From Undaria pinnatifida (taxonomy: Eukaryota > Sar > Phaeophyceae > Laminariales > Alariaceae): a DNA stretch of 64,000 bases. Position 1 is the first letter of the stretch. Each line of letters starts with the position of its first letter. Made by a program: the position numbers and the translations under genes. The stretch covers positions 20,069,196-20,133,195 of the forward strand of contig JABAKD010000016.1 of NCBI GenBank assembly GCA_012845835.1, given 5' to 3'. The notes beneath the pieces were generated by a model, which was not told the DNA's origin, did no database searches, and saw only the letters and a list, made by a program, of their open reading frames with translations. This document shows positions 11,035 to 24,037 of the stretch, piece by piece.

Positions 11035-13260
11035 TCATCTTGCGCTTACTTTTAGAGAAGGAGCGGGAGATACAGAACTCGCCATGTCCTCCAACGGGAG
11101 GGCAAGGTTGCGTGGTGGGTATCTCACCGCAGGAGACGGGTGGGGTGGTTTGGGGTGCTGGTGGTGGTAGTGATGGTGATGGTTGTTTTATATTCCCTGC
11201 CATGCTAACCCCTGGAGAGGGTGGGGCTGTGAAAAGTCAGAAGGGCGGCGTGTGTGGTGGCGGTTAGATTTGCCCTCCTGTACTCTTTGATGGGACGTGT
11301 TCGCTCTTTTCCTCTGGAGGAGGTGGCGGGTGGGACGTTTTGGTGGTCTTCTGATTGTCGCTTTTGTACCCGCCATTCCACTTCTAGGAGGGTTCAGGGT
11401 TGTGATAAAGGGAAGGGGTGTGACGGTGGATGAACTTCCCCCTGCAATCTCTTGGATCATACGTGCTCTCTCTTACTCTCTCTTACCGGACGAGATAGGT
11501 GGAGTGCTTTAGCGCTGTTTTTCAGTCGATTGTTCTTGTTTCGTGCCGCATGTTCGTAGCCGTGACCACAGCAGATTTTGCGCGTGGTGGAAGTGGGTAG
11601 GTGCCGGTGGAGGCGCCGTCGCGGTCTGTTTTTTTGTGGCTGTGACTCTTGAGTTTTTAGCACATTTCTGCGGCGGCGGTGGCAGGGTTGGTTGCGGCTA
11701 TCGGTCGGTGGTCTGCCGTTTGGTTTGCGCCGCTCTTGAGCAGTTGCAGCGGTGCTCAAGATGTGCGCGATCGGTGGCAATTAAAAGCGTGGGTTTTCGT
11801 GTTGTTCTCCACCAAAAGGTTTGACGCCCCCCGCTCCCCTCCCCCCGAGGATAAAAAAGTGCTCGTAAATACTGCTACAGGCGTACGTGCAATATTATAC
11901 AGTAGGTTTAAAATCGATAAACAGATAAATGGCGTAAAGGCGTGAGTGGCATGCAGGTTGGTCGGTTGGTCGGTTGGTAGGCGAAGTCGAAACAGTGCTA
12001 GAATAACGCAAGTCCTACGGGTGTCGCGCGGGTACATTTGAGACTCTAGTACCTTGTTCCGTGCATGGTGTCGAATTGTCGTCGTTATTTTTGTTGGGGG
12101 AGAAGTACCAGGAGGAGGTATTATTGTTGTTATTGTACTGGCATAGCGCCCACTGAAAGTTACACAATTGATTCAAATATAGAGTACGTTGAAGTATTAT
12201 CATGAATACAATACGTTCCTCATATTTACGTCCAGAGATGTAAGGGGAGGGGGGCTGTTGAAGTATTCGGATGTCAAAACAGTCCACCACGATGCTGCGA
12301 TCTGATGGCACTAAGTTCACAGCAATGGCGCTTTACTCGCATGCCGCTGTAGATGGACTACTATGCCGCTGTAGATGGTGAGAGGAAGAGAGGAAGCAGC
12401 TTTTTGTTTTTTACTAAGATTACTATTTTTCTGTGACCAACAAGCAGGAGAGGATGGCGTGGTGTTCTAATTCCCAAGATCATTCATGGTGATGCCAATG
12501 GGTGCGCGGGGGGTTGTTGCTGTACCGTGTTCCTGTATTCCCTCGTAACCCCACTTTGTTGTTTTTTATCCCCGTTGTGCGTAGCTGAGACAGCGTTGGG
12601 TGGGCTCAGAGTCGATTTGTCACTTGTAGCAAGCAGAAGCACAAAAGGGATGTGGCGGTGGGTGGGTAGGTGCGGGCTACAACTCGCTCGCGAGCCCGAC
12701 GAACAACGAGCTGCGTAAAGGTCACCCCTTGATGGACCCCATGTCTCGCGGAATTCACACCAATATGGGCCGAAATAAAGGAACCTTGCGAGCATTAATT
12801 TGAATACGCACGTTTTCTTCCTGAGTGGAATATCTTGGTTTTTGGTACGATATGTACAGATATAACCAGCAGGGTTTGAAGTCATGCAGCCATCCAGATA
12901 TATAGGCCTACACGAACGTGCAGACATAGCTGGAATAGTAATAGGCATGCAATTATCCAGACATACATGCAGTCATACGCCTAGTGACCAATACCGTGTG
13001 TAGCCGCAAGAAAAAGCGGCAGTCGTCGTGGCGCGGACGTATAGAACGGCTGTTTATGGCGGCACGCAGAGTCTGCCGAGGTCGGCGTAGCAGTCTGTTT
13101 CCCGCCCGTTTTTGTCGTGACCAGCCTTTACCGATTCAACGTACTCGTGTCAGAGCGGCGAGTGTTCGCTCCAGGAACGCGGGGTATGGGGAGCGGGGGG
13201 ACGGTGGGGGTGTGAGAGGGCGTGGAAGATTTTTGCGTATGCCGTAATGCGCGCGATGAA
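11035..13260. other. 3' flank of gene A, homologous to gene B flank
   Basis: No further coding exon was found. Blocks align in order with 49762-52320: GTGGGTATCTCACCGCAGGA and GGAGACGGGTGG (11115), TATCGGTCGGTGGT with GAGCAGTT (11700-11740), AAGATGTGCGCGATCGG (11758), AGTGCTAGAATAACGCA (11993) and a TGGTGTCGAA block (12066). The transcript 3' UTR is probably in the first part; I could not place a polyadenylation site. Confidence 0.7.
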
Positions 13261-14535
13261 GACCAAAAAAATGATGTTGAAAGTTATCATGTCTTGAGAT
13301 GTAATATATCTGGATCGCGTTCGCGAGGAGGGGGAGGAGGAGGAGGAGGTGGTCACTTATATGCTGTGAAAATATATCGGGTATGATGATTGTTGTGGTT
13401 GTAGACTACTATTATTAATAGTAGCTGTTCTGCTGCAGTCGGTCAACAACCAGGGTCCTTATTCCCGACACATTCCCACGGCACTGTAGGTGCCCCCCAG
13501 GAACCGATCTCGCAACTACATCTCTGCCCCCCCCCCTCTTCTTCCCTCTCTCCATCCCTCCAGCCCGCCCCCCCCCCTTCCCCTTCCCTCCTGTCCGCCC
13601 TCCTTCTCTTCCTCCCTCCCCCTTTCTGCTTCCCTCCTTCATGAACAATGTGTGGTTAAGAGCCCCTGCTTCGGTTTTCTTCACAAGGTGCTCCTAAATC
13701 GAGGTACTTGCCCACTGTAGTAAAGTACACCTCGCACCCAACTTGATTGGCATCCCCTCAGTTAATCCCGTCAGTGGTCAGTCTTTGGGTTCAACAGTGC
13801 CACGATATAGTATCGCGGCTCCTCCCTCGCTCCCTCCCTCCCTCCCTCCCTTCCATCGCCCCTCCCTCCGTCCCTTCCTCCCGCCTTCTGCTTCAAACCA
13901 CTCCGCGGTTGAAGCGTAAATTTTGCCACGAAACCAAGCACAGGTACAGCAGTAGACGCCAGCTACGGTAACGGGTGCTCGCAACAAAATACGACACCCA
14001 TCTCTTGCGCTCAATATACCTGACTCAAACCCAAGCATGGACGTTTCGAAAAATTAACGTGCAATCCGATGATGATGAGCATTCCATTGAGCTCGGCATC
14101 TGCCTGCTGTAGTAGTACTTCGTACATGTAGAACGAGGAACAAATCCTCCCAGGAGCAGTAGTAGTGGCAGGGTAGGTTTTCCAAGGATTCTGATTGGGT
14201 TGTTCGTCAGTTATTCTTCGTTCAGGAGCCTTGCCGGCCGGAGTACTGCTTTGCCTCAAACCGTGCTGGCCTTTCCTGCATCGTGGTATATACGCGCTCC
14301 TCTCCCGCGATCCTCCCTTCCTCCGCTCAGACGTCAAACCTGCGGCGTGCGGAAAGGGGGGGATTAATACCTGGCTACACTGTACTTGGGCACAGCTGCG
14401 GCTTCGAACTGCATTCTTGGAGGAAGGTAAAAAATCGATCAACGAAGAAGAGCAGCAGTACCAAGACCTTACGACTTGCTACCATGTAATCGACGCTGTA
14501 TTAGAGAGTTAACGCACACCGTGCACGGTCATAGT
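13261..14535. other. Non-coding, pyrimidine-rich, duplicated flank
   Basis: CCCT-rich tracts at 13525-13630 and 13820-13890. Weak colinear matches to 52610-53600 include CCCCTCAGGAACCG against CCCCCAGGAACCG and TGCGGC(G/A)TGCGGAAAGGGG. I see no gene. Confidence 0.6.
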
Positions 14536-14539
14536 AGTG

Positions 14540-14905
14540 TCGAATACCTGGCACCACCAGCACCACGCACGTCGCACCACGAATGAACGCAGTAGTGGCA
14601 TTAGAAGCCGCCGTAACACCTGCAAACAGATTATTAGCAGCCCCCCCAACGTCTGCACGTCATTACAAGGACGAACTCGGTACCATAGCACCTGCAAGCA
14701 GATCAGCATCTACCACATACTACAGCAGTAGTAGCACGTTGTATATCATGAACACGAACGAACGAACGAACTCGGCAACACCTGCAAGCAGACCCGATGC
14801 CAGCACCCCGCATGTTCATACCACGAGAGCGAACGCGGTAACACCTGCATGCAGGAGAGCACCATGCACGCACGTCGGACCATGAACGAACGAACAACAA
14901 CGCGG
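14540..14905 (+). repeat. Minisatellite, copy in A flank
   Basis: Degenerate tandem units built around CACGAACGAACGC, GGTAACACCTGCA and AGCAGACCAGCACC. At least five partial units are visible. A second cluster with the same blocks lies at 53935-54320, at the equivalent end of the duplicated segment. Confidence 0.75.
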
Positions 14906-14949
14906 TAACGCACTGACTGTCAGGATATCCGTAGTCTGCAACAATTTTC

Positions 14950-17320
14950 CTCCCCGGGGGGGGAAGAGGTGGGGGGGAGGAGGGGGGCGGGAGGGGATGG
15001 GGAGAGCGGGAGGGGGATGGTGGGGGTGGACTGAAGCGCGTGGGTGTGGCGCGTTCGTCATACAGCCATTAATAATTGTGCTCTACTGCTGGATATGTCC
15101 AATACTAAATATATCCACTGTATTCAGTACCAGGTAATATAATGCATTGGAGGTAGCGATCTTTGCAGCAACAAAAACGTTAACGGCCAACGAGAGTACG
15201 GTTGGCTGAGTTCCGACGCGTTGGAAAATTTAACGGGGACAATTGCTACCGGTATTATATTGGACTGACTCACGGAGCCCTCGAAACCGACCAGACGACT
15301 ATTATTTGAATGTTATGTTAACCTAGTTGGTAGTTGGTACGTATCGTGTGAGCATTGTATCCTGGCATGCCACTGTCGTTGTATTTTCATGTGTGTGTGT
15401 GTGTGTTCTTCACATTAAACCGTTCTTCTACTCGTCGACATCCAGCACACCCAGTGTCCGTACTGATTCTTCACCCTAGAAAGATCAGCTCTGTGGTCAC
15501 AAGCCACGACACAGAGATAATGCATCGTAATGCATTCGACAACGCAATGTCATGCCCTAGTACTGGGTACGACAGGCACAACATACATACGTATTTTCAT
15601 GTGCTATGTCGTAAATATGAAAATATAGATACATAATGTATTGTTACTGTTATGACCGCCGAACCAACGACACATGATATATCGTACGTATTACTAGCAT
15701 ATGATACGTGTATCACGGTATGTTATGCGTCTACGAAATTACACACCAAATATGAATGTCGCATGTAAGCACTCGTTATTACCAGCTGGTTATTACTACT
15801 CATTACACTGAATAGTGTTTTGCGGCGTGGATGCTAGTACAACAGCAGTACGTACTCGTACACGTTTTAGGTCGACTCCAGCGTTCCGGCGATGCGTTCG
15901 AAGAGGTGGACGTGGCGGGCCTCGGGCGTGTCCTCACAGACAAAATGTTCTACTGCTGTAGTGGGAGTGATGAAAGGTGAGAAGCTTTGGAACACATCAG
16001 TACGAGTAGTGGTACTCTTCTTGTGCCAGGTAGACTATATTCAATATTATCTACTCGAGACAGTCAGCCCGTGTAATACTGCTTGGAATTGAACAGCAAA
16101 CAAAGCAGTATCGACTTGAATTTATATCAGGTGCATCATTCTAGTACAGCAGCAGCAGCAGCAGCAGTAGTTTACTTGCTCGCTATACTCGGTACGACAA
16201 AAAAATCTATTCGAATATTCAACAATCGTAGCTGAGAGGAGGTGGTATATGAGAGAAAGATGGAAAATGATCACCATTGGCTCGATTGATATGTGATTGA
16301 GTAGGCTCTACTGCTGTGGGTGCCAAACGCAGAATCTAGATGCTTTTTCAATCGGTTTCCTCGTTTTTCGGTGTCCCGCAAGCTTACCCGGTCCCCCTCT
16401 AATAATAATACGTGACCACGTGGCCCTGCGTGGCCGCTTATTTTCTTGCCTCCACCTGCACCTGTACCCTGTCCTTCGCGATGCCCTCGCGCCATTCCGC
16501 ACGCCATTGCTTGTGTACTCTCCAGCGCCACTAATTAAGTTTTCTTGCTGCGACTGTTTCTTTTTCTTACAGCACTCGACTCGAGGCACTTTAGAATTGT
16601 CAGCTACTGAAATGAATATCATCTTCGAGTTTAGACGAAAATAATAACAAGGCGTCTTTTGTACTGAAAATAGCCGAGGACACACCCTGCTTTCACACAT
16701 GAGAATTCCAGCCTGGCCAGAAATAAGAAACTCTTAACTGGTTTCGCGTACTCGTGCTATTTATATTTCTGCTGCGTATTCTCGCTTCCCTTCGTGGTCA
16801 TCCTTTGCCTCCTTTCCTCCCATGCTTGCTTCCCTCGAGGTATTGGCTCGCTACTTCTGTGTAGCTTCTCCCTTTACTCTGGACTCTGATCTGTAGCACC
16901 TGCATGGGCGTCCGTTGACCTTCCTTACGTGTTTCCTCTACTTCCCGTTAGGTTCGTGTTTCATACCCTGCCGTGCTGCTGCTGCTGTGCTGCTGCTGTG
17001 GTCTTTTCATAAGTTTTATTGTCAATTTTACTTTCCAGCTCAGCTCGTAAGAAGTTTACCCTCAGCGATCTTCGGGACAAGACGTCGTCACAGATATCCC
17101 CCCCCCCCCCCCCCTTCCTGCCGGTACGTGCCTTTATTTTTATCACGCGTAGGTAGGGTTGAGCTTTTCCACTTTTCAGCCTTTTCTTCTCGTCGGCTGT
17201 CGTCACCGATTTTTGCTATATCACGCTCTCGCGTTTCCTGTACTCGTATATTCCTCAGCTCCAGAGTGACTGGAGCCTGTCCTGGTACCACGGACTTGAT
17301 TATGCGAGGTAATGCGCAAA
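14950..17320. other. No gene recognised
   Basis: AT-richer sequence with a GGGGGGA tract (14955-15025), a TG run (15390-15405), a CAGCAG run (16144-16168) and a C16 run near 17099. Short open frames here show no recognisable motif and no repeated match that would support coding. Confidence 0.5.
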
Positions 17321-17324
17321 ACAA

Positions 17325-17345
17325 CAATAACAACAACAACAACAA

Positions 17346-17417
<72 letters not shown>

Positions 17418-17418
17418 C
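17325..17418 (+). repeat. AAC microsatellite
   Basis: About thirty AAC units, interrupted once by AAAAAC. It can be read as poly-Asn or poly-Thr in spurious frames; no exon context supports translation. Confidence 0.95.
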
Positions 17419-17429
17419 GATCACGAGTA

Positions 17430-20400
17430 GACTATACACCCCCTGTGTGCGACAAAATGAAGGCGTGGAGTGGGGAGGGGGAAGCAGAGCCGGGTGTGAC
17501 TTACACAGCGGTAGTACATACTATTAAAAGAAGTGCGCAGTTAGTATCGACGTATGGAGAAGGGGTCAGCCAAAAAGTAATGAAATACAAATATTTTGTG
17601 TTGGTCCGCATCATCTGTCTTGAAAACTAATAATGCCTGGTATGTACGTCTTTGCGCACCAAAACGGGCACTAACGTGGGTTGTGTCCCAAACATCTTCG
17701 CGCATTTCTCCAGCCCCCTTCGAACTCGTACCTTTTTCGTAACTCAATAAGCCAGGAATCAAACATAAAAGGTGTGGAGGAAAAGGTACGTAGATACCGT
17801 CATGTCTCCGATCACAAATGCCAACCATGAAGACGTGTTAACAAACGCCCGGTCTGTGCGACCTGACACGGCAACTGGGCATGACTCTTACTGCTAGTAC
17901 TTTGAATTATGTATTATTCAAGTCGCCTATGTTTTGTGATTTAGTACTACGCCGGCACAGGAAACGCCTTTCTTCCTCATTTTCGCTAGAATGTTCGGTA
18001 GACCACCAGCACGATTACCAGTAGACGCTAACTTTGGTATTCCTTACGAAGGAAGCACAGCAGCTTCCAAGGATCTATCATAGCACCAAACACAAGGTCC
18101 CGGCAATTTACAAATTGCCTTCGAACTATGATAGCACGCCGAAAAATTACGAAGTGCGCAGCGAAACAAGCGGCTGGAGATGAAAAATTACCACCGTACC
18201 CAGTTAGACTACTGCTGTATAGACCATGGTCAGGATTCTGATGGACCAAACCCCAAACTGCTGTTACCGTGGACAGGATCATACGTAATTCGTTCTTAGC
18301 TGCCACCAGTCCAGTGGTGTGCTGAACACAACGTATGTAGTACAAAAAAATGGAGAAATATCGATACACCTCGCCAACCGAAAACCCTCGTACCATCCGC
18401 GGGAAAACACCCCCAGCGCCTCAAGATTGACAAGCTGGCTGAGTTTGCTGGGGAAACCATATATCACCTAACCGCGTTGGGCCATCCAAATGAATCTCAA
18501 CCAAGAACTGAGTAATACGTCCTTGACAGAGTGGTCGGTCGCACACCTGAACCGGGCAGAAACAGCAGTCTGCTTGTCTGCTTGTGCTTGACATGAAATA
18601 CCGCATGCGCCTGACGCTTGAGGGGATATGGCCCCAAATCAGATCTAGAATATCGCGCAGACGAGGTACCACAACAGAGTGGCGCGCCACGCATGAAAAG
18701 CCGCGCATGGCACCAAAAATGGTTTACACATCGCGTGTTCCAAAAACACCACGTCCCGCGGCGTCAAAAAGCGGAACGTATGGCGTCAACATACGAGCGC
18801 TCCATCACAAAAAGCAAATTACTTTTTGTAGTTAACACCTGGTACTGCCGTGGTTCACATGCTGTGTCGCAGCAATAAAACATGAGATATGACTCGAACG
18901 CGAAGGTAACCCAAGTAATACAAGTAACACGAGCAACCCAAGGGTATTACCTCCGAGTACGGCAGGAAGAAAATGAAAATAAAAATAGGGAAACCGACGG
19001 TGACGAGAGTAGTTCTTGTCATACTGCTGACAGACTGTCAGAGTGTCATACTGCACTCACTGTATCACCATCGCTTTGGGCACTTGCTGGCAACGAGAAT
19101 ACCTCGCAATGTAGTCTCTGCCTCAGGATACCGACAATAAGGAAACCAAAGCTTCCAGGAATCCCCAAATAACACCAATAACACCAATAAGAACAGCTGA
19201 TCTAGACAACAACCACGATGAATGAATGATACCACCGCTTTACCAGAATACGCACTTCGAAGGGACCCGCTTCGGTCACAGAAATACAGAAATGTCGGCG
19301 AGACTATGTGGTCGGAACGAGGTCATTCCCCAGGGGCGGTCCGGTTTCGCGAACCTTACCCGCACAAACCGATGTGTAGGCGTGCACGCCTTTAAAGCAA
19401 ACACATCAATCCGACACTTGCACAAAGAAAAGGCAATATCAGCCCTCGGGAGCGAATATATGACGGAAACAAGCGCCCGTGTCGTAAAACCAGATTGCGG
19501 CCGTCACTCCAGTATAGCTCACCACTTTTTTTGACAACATGGTTGACAAACTCTTGAAATTATATATTATGCCCTTACCCGAACCCTAACGGAGTAAAAC
19601 GCCACCAACCCATGTAGGGCGAAATCCCTTTCGGTCTAGTACACAGTAGTGTGCATCAAATATGGTCTCGAAAATGTGGTAAAGCTCTACTCTCTACGAC
19701 ACGACCCGAGCTCCCTCAGACGACTCTATAAAATCTCCCCTCGCTCATAGCGACAGAGGTTTGTGGAGGCACCTCGTTGCCATATGCACGACAGACCAAT
19801 CGAGTCTCGGCCTCGGTCAACGCCGTCCAAGACCAAGACAAGGCCGACATCACCGAAGGAGGCGACCTTAATACAGGTGTTAGCAAGTAGTGATATCCAC
19901 TAGACTACTGAGTCACGTGATTAAGTATAGTGCTAGTGCCATGCCACCGGCATCGATGGGCGCTTTTCGAGTTATTTAATTGATTCTCGCCGACTTCTCT
20001 GAACAGCGATCTCCGGGGCCTTCCCTTGCCGCGCACTGCAGCAGGAGAACACTATCATACCCCTTCATGTACGTGTCTAGCACGCACGCTCGCAAATACG
20101 AAACATGCAGTCTGTGAGAATTTCAGGCGCTCCTGCCCCCTCCTCATTAGGGCGGTGCATGCCATGCCTTCGCTTTTGCCGTGAAAAGGGTTCGGCATTT
20201 TCTTCCCTAGTCGACTACGAGCTGGGCCGGCCTAAAAGCGGACAAAGGTTCTCAAAGTCGTATCTCGTGAACCAATGCAGATTGGACTAGACACAGCTGA
20301 GTTCATCGCCGTAATCGGCCAATCATCGTGCATAGGCAGTCAGCACCACGTGGCCACCTGCCACCTTCTTGGCCGTCATTTCACAAAATGACTACTTGTA

Positions 20401-21330
20401 GGGTTGAAAATATAATTATATTCAGAGCACATTATACTGGGTTGAAAACCGTTTGATGCAGCGGAATACCGCGCACAAATATGATACGAACTTTTTTTGC
20501 TCCGAAGACGTTTCCGAAAGCTCTAGCGCCACCGCCTTTACGAGTTAGGACCTGAAAATTGGAAGCGCATCCCCTCACATAACATTGCACATGCAGAAAA
20601 AAAGTGTATAAAAACTCCTGAGGCTTCGTTTTTTTGACTCGATCTCGCCGAGATATCCGCGAAAACTCAAAAGCACCAACTTTTCCAAATCAAATTCGTA
20701 TTAAAATCGTCGTTGCTGACCAAGGTGAAATTTGGTGTGAAAAATGCTCAAGACTCGAGAAGAACATCGATATAAGTTCAGGTTCCATTGCCCATTTCGC
20801 CACCCATCAAGAGATATGACCAAAACTCGACGTTATATATAGATCGAAGTGTTTTCGACAAAAAATGGCGAAAATGGCATTTCTGCGATGCCCCGCTCAT
20901 TTTCGACAATTTTGATCTGAAATTTTAACGACGTATTAGAACCGCACGTGCACTCAGACGTAAACCGGTCACATATTTTTTTTTTCTTCGTGTTCCGCAA
21001 GTTATGGGCACTTTTGTATTTTTTCGGATCGTAATATCGTTCATATATCTCGGACAAGAAAAAAAAAAAAAAAACAGCCCGGCTTTCCATATGCCGGCTG
21101 GTCTATGATCAACATCGTGTCCAAAAATCGAACGTAAATGCGTTGAATCGAGCGGGGCATGGCCAATTTACGTCTCTGGCAGTTACTTGGCTGGCCCAGC
21201 TCGTATTAATAGAGACGAAGTGCGCATACACACGCTATGCAGACCGGCCCTCTCTGCGTGTGCATTTCCTTGTCTGCACACGAATAACTCCCTCGGGGTG
21301 GCTCGAACTCGCAAAATCGACGCGTGATGG
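17430..21330. other. No gene recognised
   Basis: Minus-strand frames in 18.0-18.8 kb (for instance VRRMRYFMSSTSRQ and GFSVGEVYRYFSIF) stay fairly open between scattered stops and might be a decayed transposon gene, but I cannot name a family. A long A/T-rich stretch (20.4-21.1 kb) has A16 near 21058. There are no tRNA, rRNA or conserved protein motifs. Confidence 0.4.
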
Positions 21331-21335
21331 GTAGT

Positions 21336-21810
21336 TTTTCTTTCATTTTGCATCCCATTTATTTTCGTAGCCCTCTTCTCGCGCTCCCTCCCAGTAGTAA
21401 CAAGTCAGATCCGGGGTCACATATCGGGCCCTCGTTCCCCCTCCCCACTACGGTACGTACCTTCGTGTTTTTTTCGCGAGAAGAATCAGCATTTCCTTCA
21501 CTCGTCGACTCGCGTCGAATTGCACCTACCAACGCTGCTAGACGCTCTCCACCCACGCTGCTAGGCGCTCTTGGCAGCTGCCCCTTTTTTTTTTCTTATC
21601 CCATTTATTATCCTCGCACTTCTCTCGCCCTCCCTCCCTCCCTCCCTCCCAGTGCTAACAACTCAGACCCGGGGGTCACCTAGCACGCCCTCCCCCTCCC
21701 TGCCCACTACGGTACGCGCCTTTACTTGTGACACGAGAAGACTTCAGCGTTTTCTGCCCCCGTCGACTCGCGTCGGGTTGTACCTACTCACGCGGCTAGG
21801 CGCTCCCAGT
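21336..21810 (+). repeat. Two-copy tandem duplication, ~240 bp
   Basis: Unit 1 (about 21336-21575) and unit 2 (about 21582-21810) share CCCATTTAT, CTCGC..CTCCCTCCCAGT, a CCCACTACGGTACG block, CACTCGTCGACTCGCGTCG against CCCCGTCGACTCGCGTCG, and CGGCTAGGCGCTC against TGCTAGGCGCTC. Related sequence occurs inverted at 22610-22680 (GGGAGGGAGGGCGAGAG and GATAATAAATGG). Confidence 0.75.
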
Positions 21811-21965
21811 AGTTGATCCCTCTTTTTTTTCATCACGGTGGGAATCGAACTCAAGGAAGGACCAGCGCTGTTAATGGTAATAAACAGGGATGAATCCTTC
21901 AAAAGGGTACAGCATGGCGGTGCCCGATTCATGAGCCGCTCGGAAACAGCATAAATATAACTTTC

Positions 21966-22440
21966 TTTCCCAAAACCGTCAGATTATCCCCTTACAAGGA
22001 TTTATGGCTTCCACGCACAAATTGCCCGCCCGTCCGCCCCCCCCCCTTCCGCGCCCCCTCCAACCCCGCTCACTTTTGATCAAAACCAGGCCCCCACGTC
22101 CTTCACAACTCCGCCCCCCCCTCACCGGTTATTCGACTTACAGGATTCACTTGATAAACGGATACATTTCCCTCCACAGCTATCAGATTTGGTCCCCCTC
22201 AGAAACGGGTTTTATAGTTTCCGCGCGCAGACTGACTAACATCACCCTGTTGACCCTGATAGCTACACTGTACCAGGTAGTTGTAAGGGGAGTCGCCGAC
22301 CTATATCCTAAATGAGGACACACAACTCGTAATACGCGCGATCGGAGTATCACACACAGCTTGCAAAGATGAGTTTCGACGAAATCTTCGATCTCACAGC
22401 TGGAGTGTATTTTCATTTTTTATAATATATTATACCTGGT
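21966..22440 (+). repeat. Dispersed copy of the CCGTCAGATTTATCCCC segment
   Basis: Nearly identical in order to 42060-42510: AAAACCGTCAGATTATCCCC, the polyC tract, CTTTTGATCAAAACCAGGCC, GGTTATTCGACTTACA(G/A)GAT, GGGGAGTCGCCGACCTATAT and CTTGCAAAGATGAGTTTCGA. The copies differ by a 7-bp insertion, CCAGGTA, at about 22270. They diverge abruptly at about 22432, where this copy runs into another TACCTGGTA. Confidence 0.9.
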
Positions 22441-23818
22441 AGATATTACCGCTCTTGCCTGCGTACCGCTCAGGTTTGGCATCATATACAATACCTGGTA
22501 CTCTGTACAGGTTTTAGAGTACGGGCGTAACAAGGCTTTTCTCGCGACACACAACAAAAAGTACACACCGTACGGGGGAACGGGGAGCAGGGCCCGTTAT
22601 GTGGCGTCACCGGATATTAGTGACCACTGGGAGGGAGGGCGAGAGTAGTGAGAGGATAATAAATGGAATGGAAAAAATAAGTTTATAAAAAGGCGTTAAC
22701 TAGCCGATTTGACCGCTCTTAACCCCTTTAGAGCCCCCAAACCCCTCCCTATAGTATTTCCACGAAATAATATTTTCACTTGTGAAGGCCTTTGAGACTC
22801 AATTTTCTCTTGTCGTCGATCCTCGTAGACCGGGTACATACCCCACCACAACAGCGGGCTTCCACACCAGGCACTTGACCAGGTAGGGGCCCGTGTATAT
22901 TATATTGTATATGTAGTATATAGAGACAAAAAAAACTCGGCAATGGTAGCGATGTTTTCAGGCGCCTACCAATAGCGTCAGCGCGCAGAAAAGCACTGCG
23001 CGACTAGGATCATGTTGCGCCTGCCCGTCCCATGCGCGTCTTTGCACTGTTGTTGTTCAGGCGCTGATTTTATCACCGCCCCAGCCAGCAGTGGCTGATG
23101 CGCCGCAATCATCAATTTCCTTGGTCAAGTTTTCCTCTTTTAGGTAGTCTTACAGGGGGTCAACCCCTTTGGGGCCCAAAAAACGCGATTAAAACAATCG
23201 AGATGCAAGTCCTTGCCGCCTGTCAGGTCTAGTCTGAGCGTGCAGCGGGACGAGTAGCATCATGCTGTTGTGATCGGGCGTCGTACAGCTCCTTCTCCTT
23301 CGAATGCAGTTCTTTTTTACGCAAACCAACCACCCCCTACGCCTGCAGCCCGCCGTGCGTTTTGAGGTAGGTGCCGTATTCGTCAATTTATTTCGCTAGT
23401 AATGTTTCGGTCTTGAGATCCAAAAGGGTCAAGAAACGTTCGTTTGGCTTCCAGGCTCAAACTCGAATTATATTATGCGCTCCTTCTCCGGCGTTACTAT
23501 TGATGGCATAAGTTCGCATGATACGAGGTAAATGATGGTTTCACTTCATCAACTCAAATGCAACCGTTTTCAGATTTTCTTGTTTCATATTTTTGAAGCG
23601 TACCGCGACCCCATCCCGCGTTGACGTTGCGCCGGTCAGCCGCAACCGAATCTTGTACTATCATCATCTACACGCGTCTACTGTCCACTGCCCACCAGGG
23701 CGTCAAGGCGATGGAGAGCACCTCTCCTTCGATTGTTTACCACATCGGTTTTCACACAACATTCGTGGCGAAGGAGCAGCAGTTCATTGGCAGCAGGGGA
23801 CGTTTTTTGTTTATCCTC

Positions 23819-23938
23819 TGGCGGATGGGGAAAAGTAAAGCCTTAAGCTCACCACACTTCTACGTATTTCATACACGTCGTGTGTCCATTCAACTCAACT
23901 GCATATTCGCAATCCAGCGCTAGCTGGCGGGTCCGTCA
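23819..23938 (+). repeat. Interspersed repeat X, plus orientation
   Basis: Blocks GGCGGATGGGGAAAAGTAAA, AGCTCACCACACTTCTACGT, GTGTCCATTCAACTCAA and ATCCAGCGCTAGCTGGC. The reverse complement is found at 25845-25970 and 56655-56790, giving a three-member family in this window. Confidence 0.8.
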
Positions 23939-24037
23939 ATTCCCAGGTAGCGACAGTCGCGAGCTGCTTTTTTATACTTATCTTACTTGAGTGAAGAAAA
24001 AATGAAAACGCCATTAGAGCATGTCACAGGCCGACGC

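Noticed and set aside
18028-18708. Minus-strand open stretches as a transposase gene
   Set aside because: Several stops break the frames and I find no catalytic motif or terminal inverted repeats to support a family.
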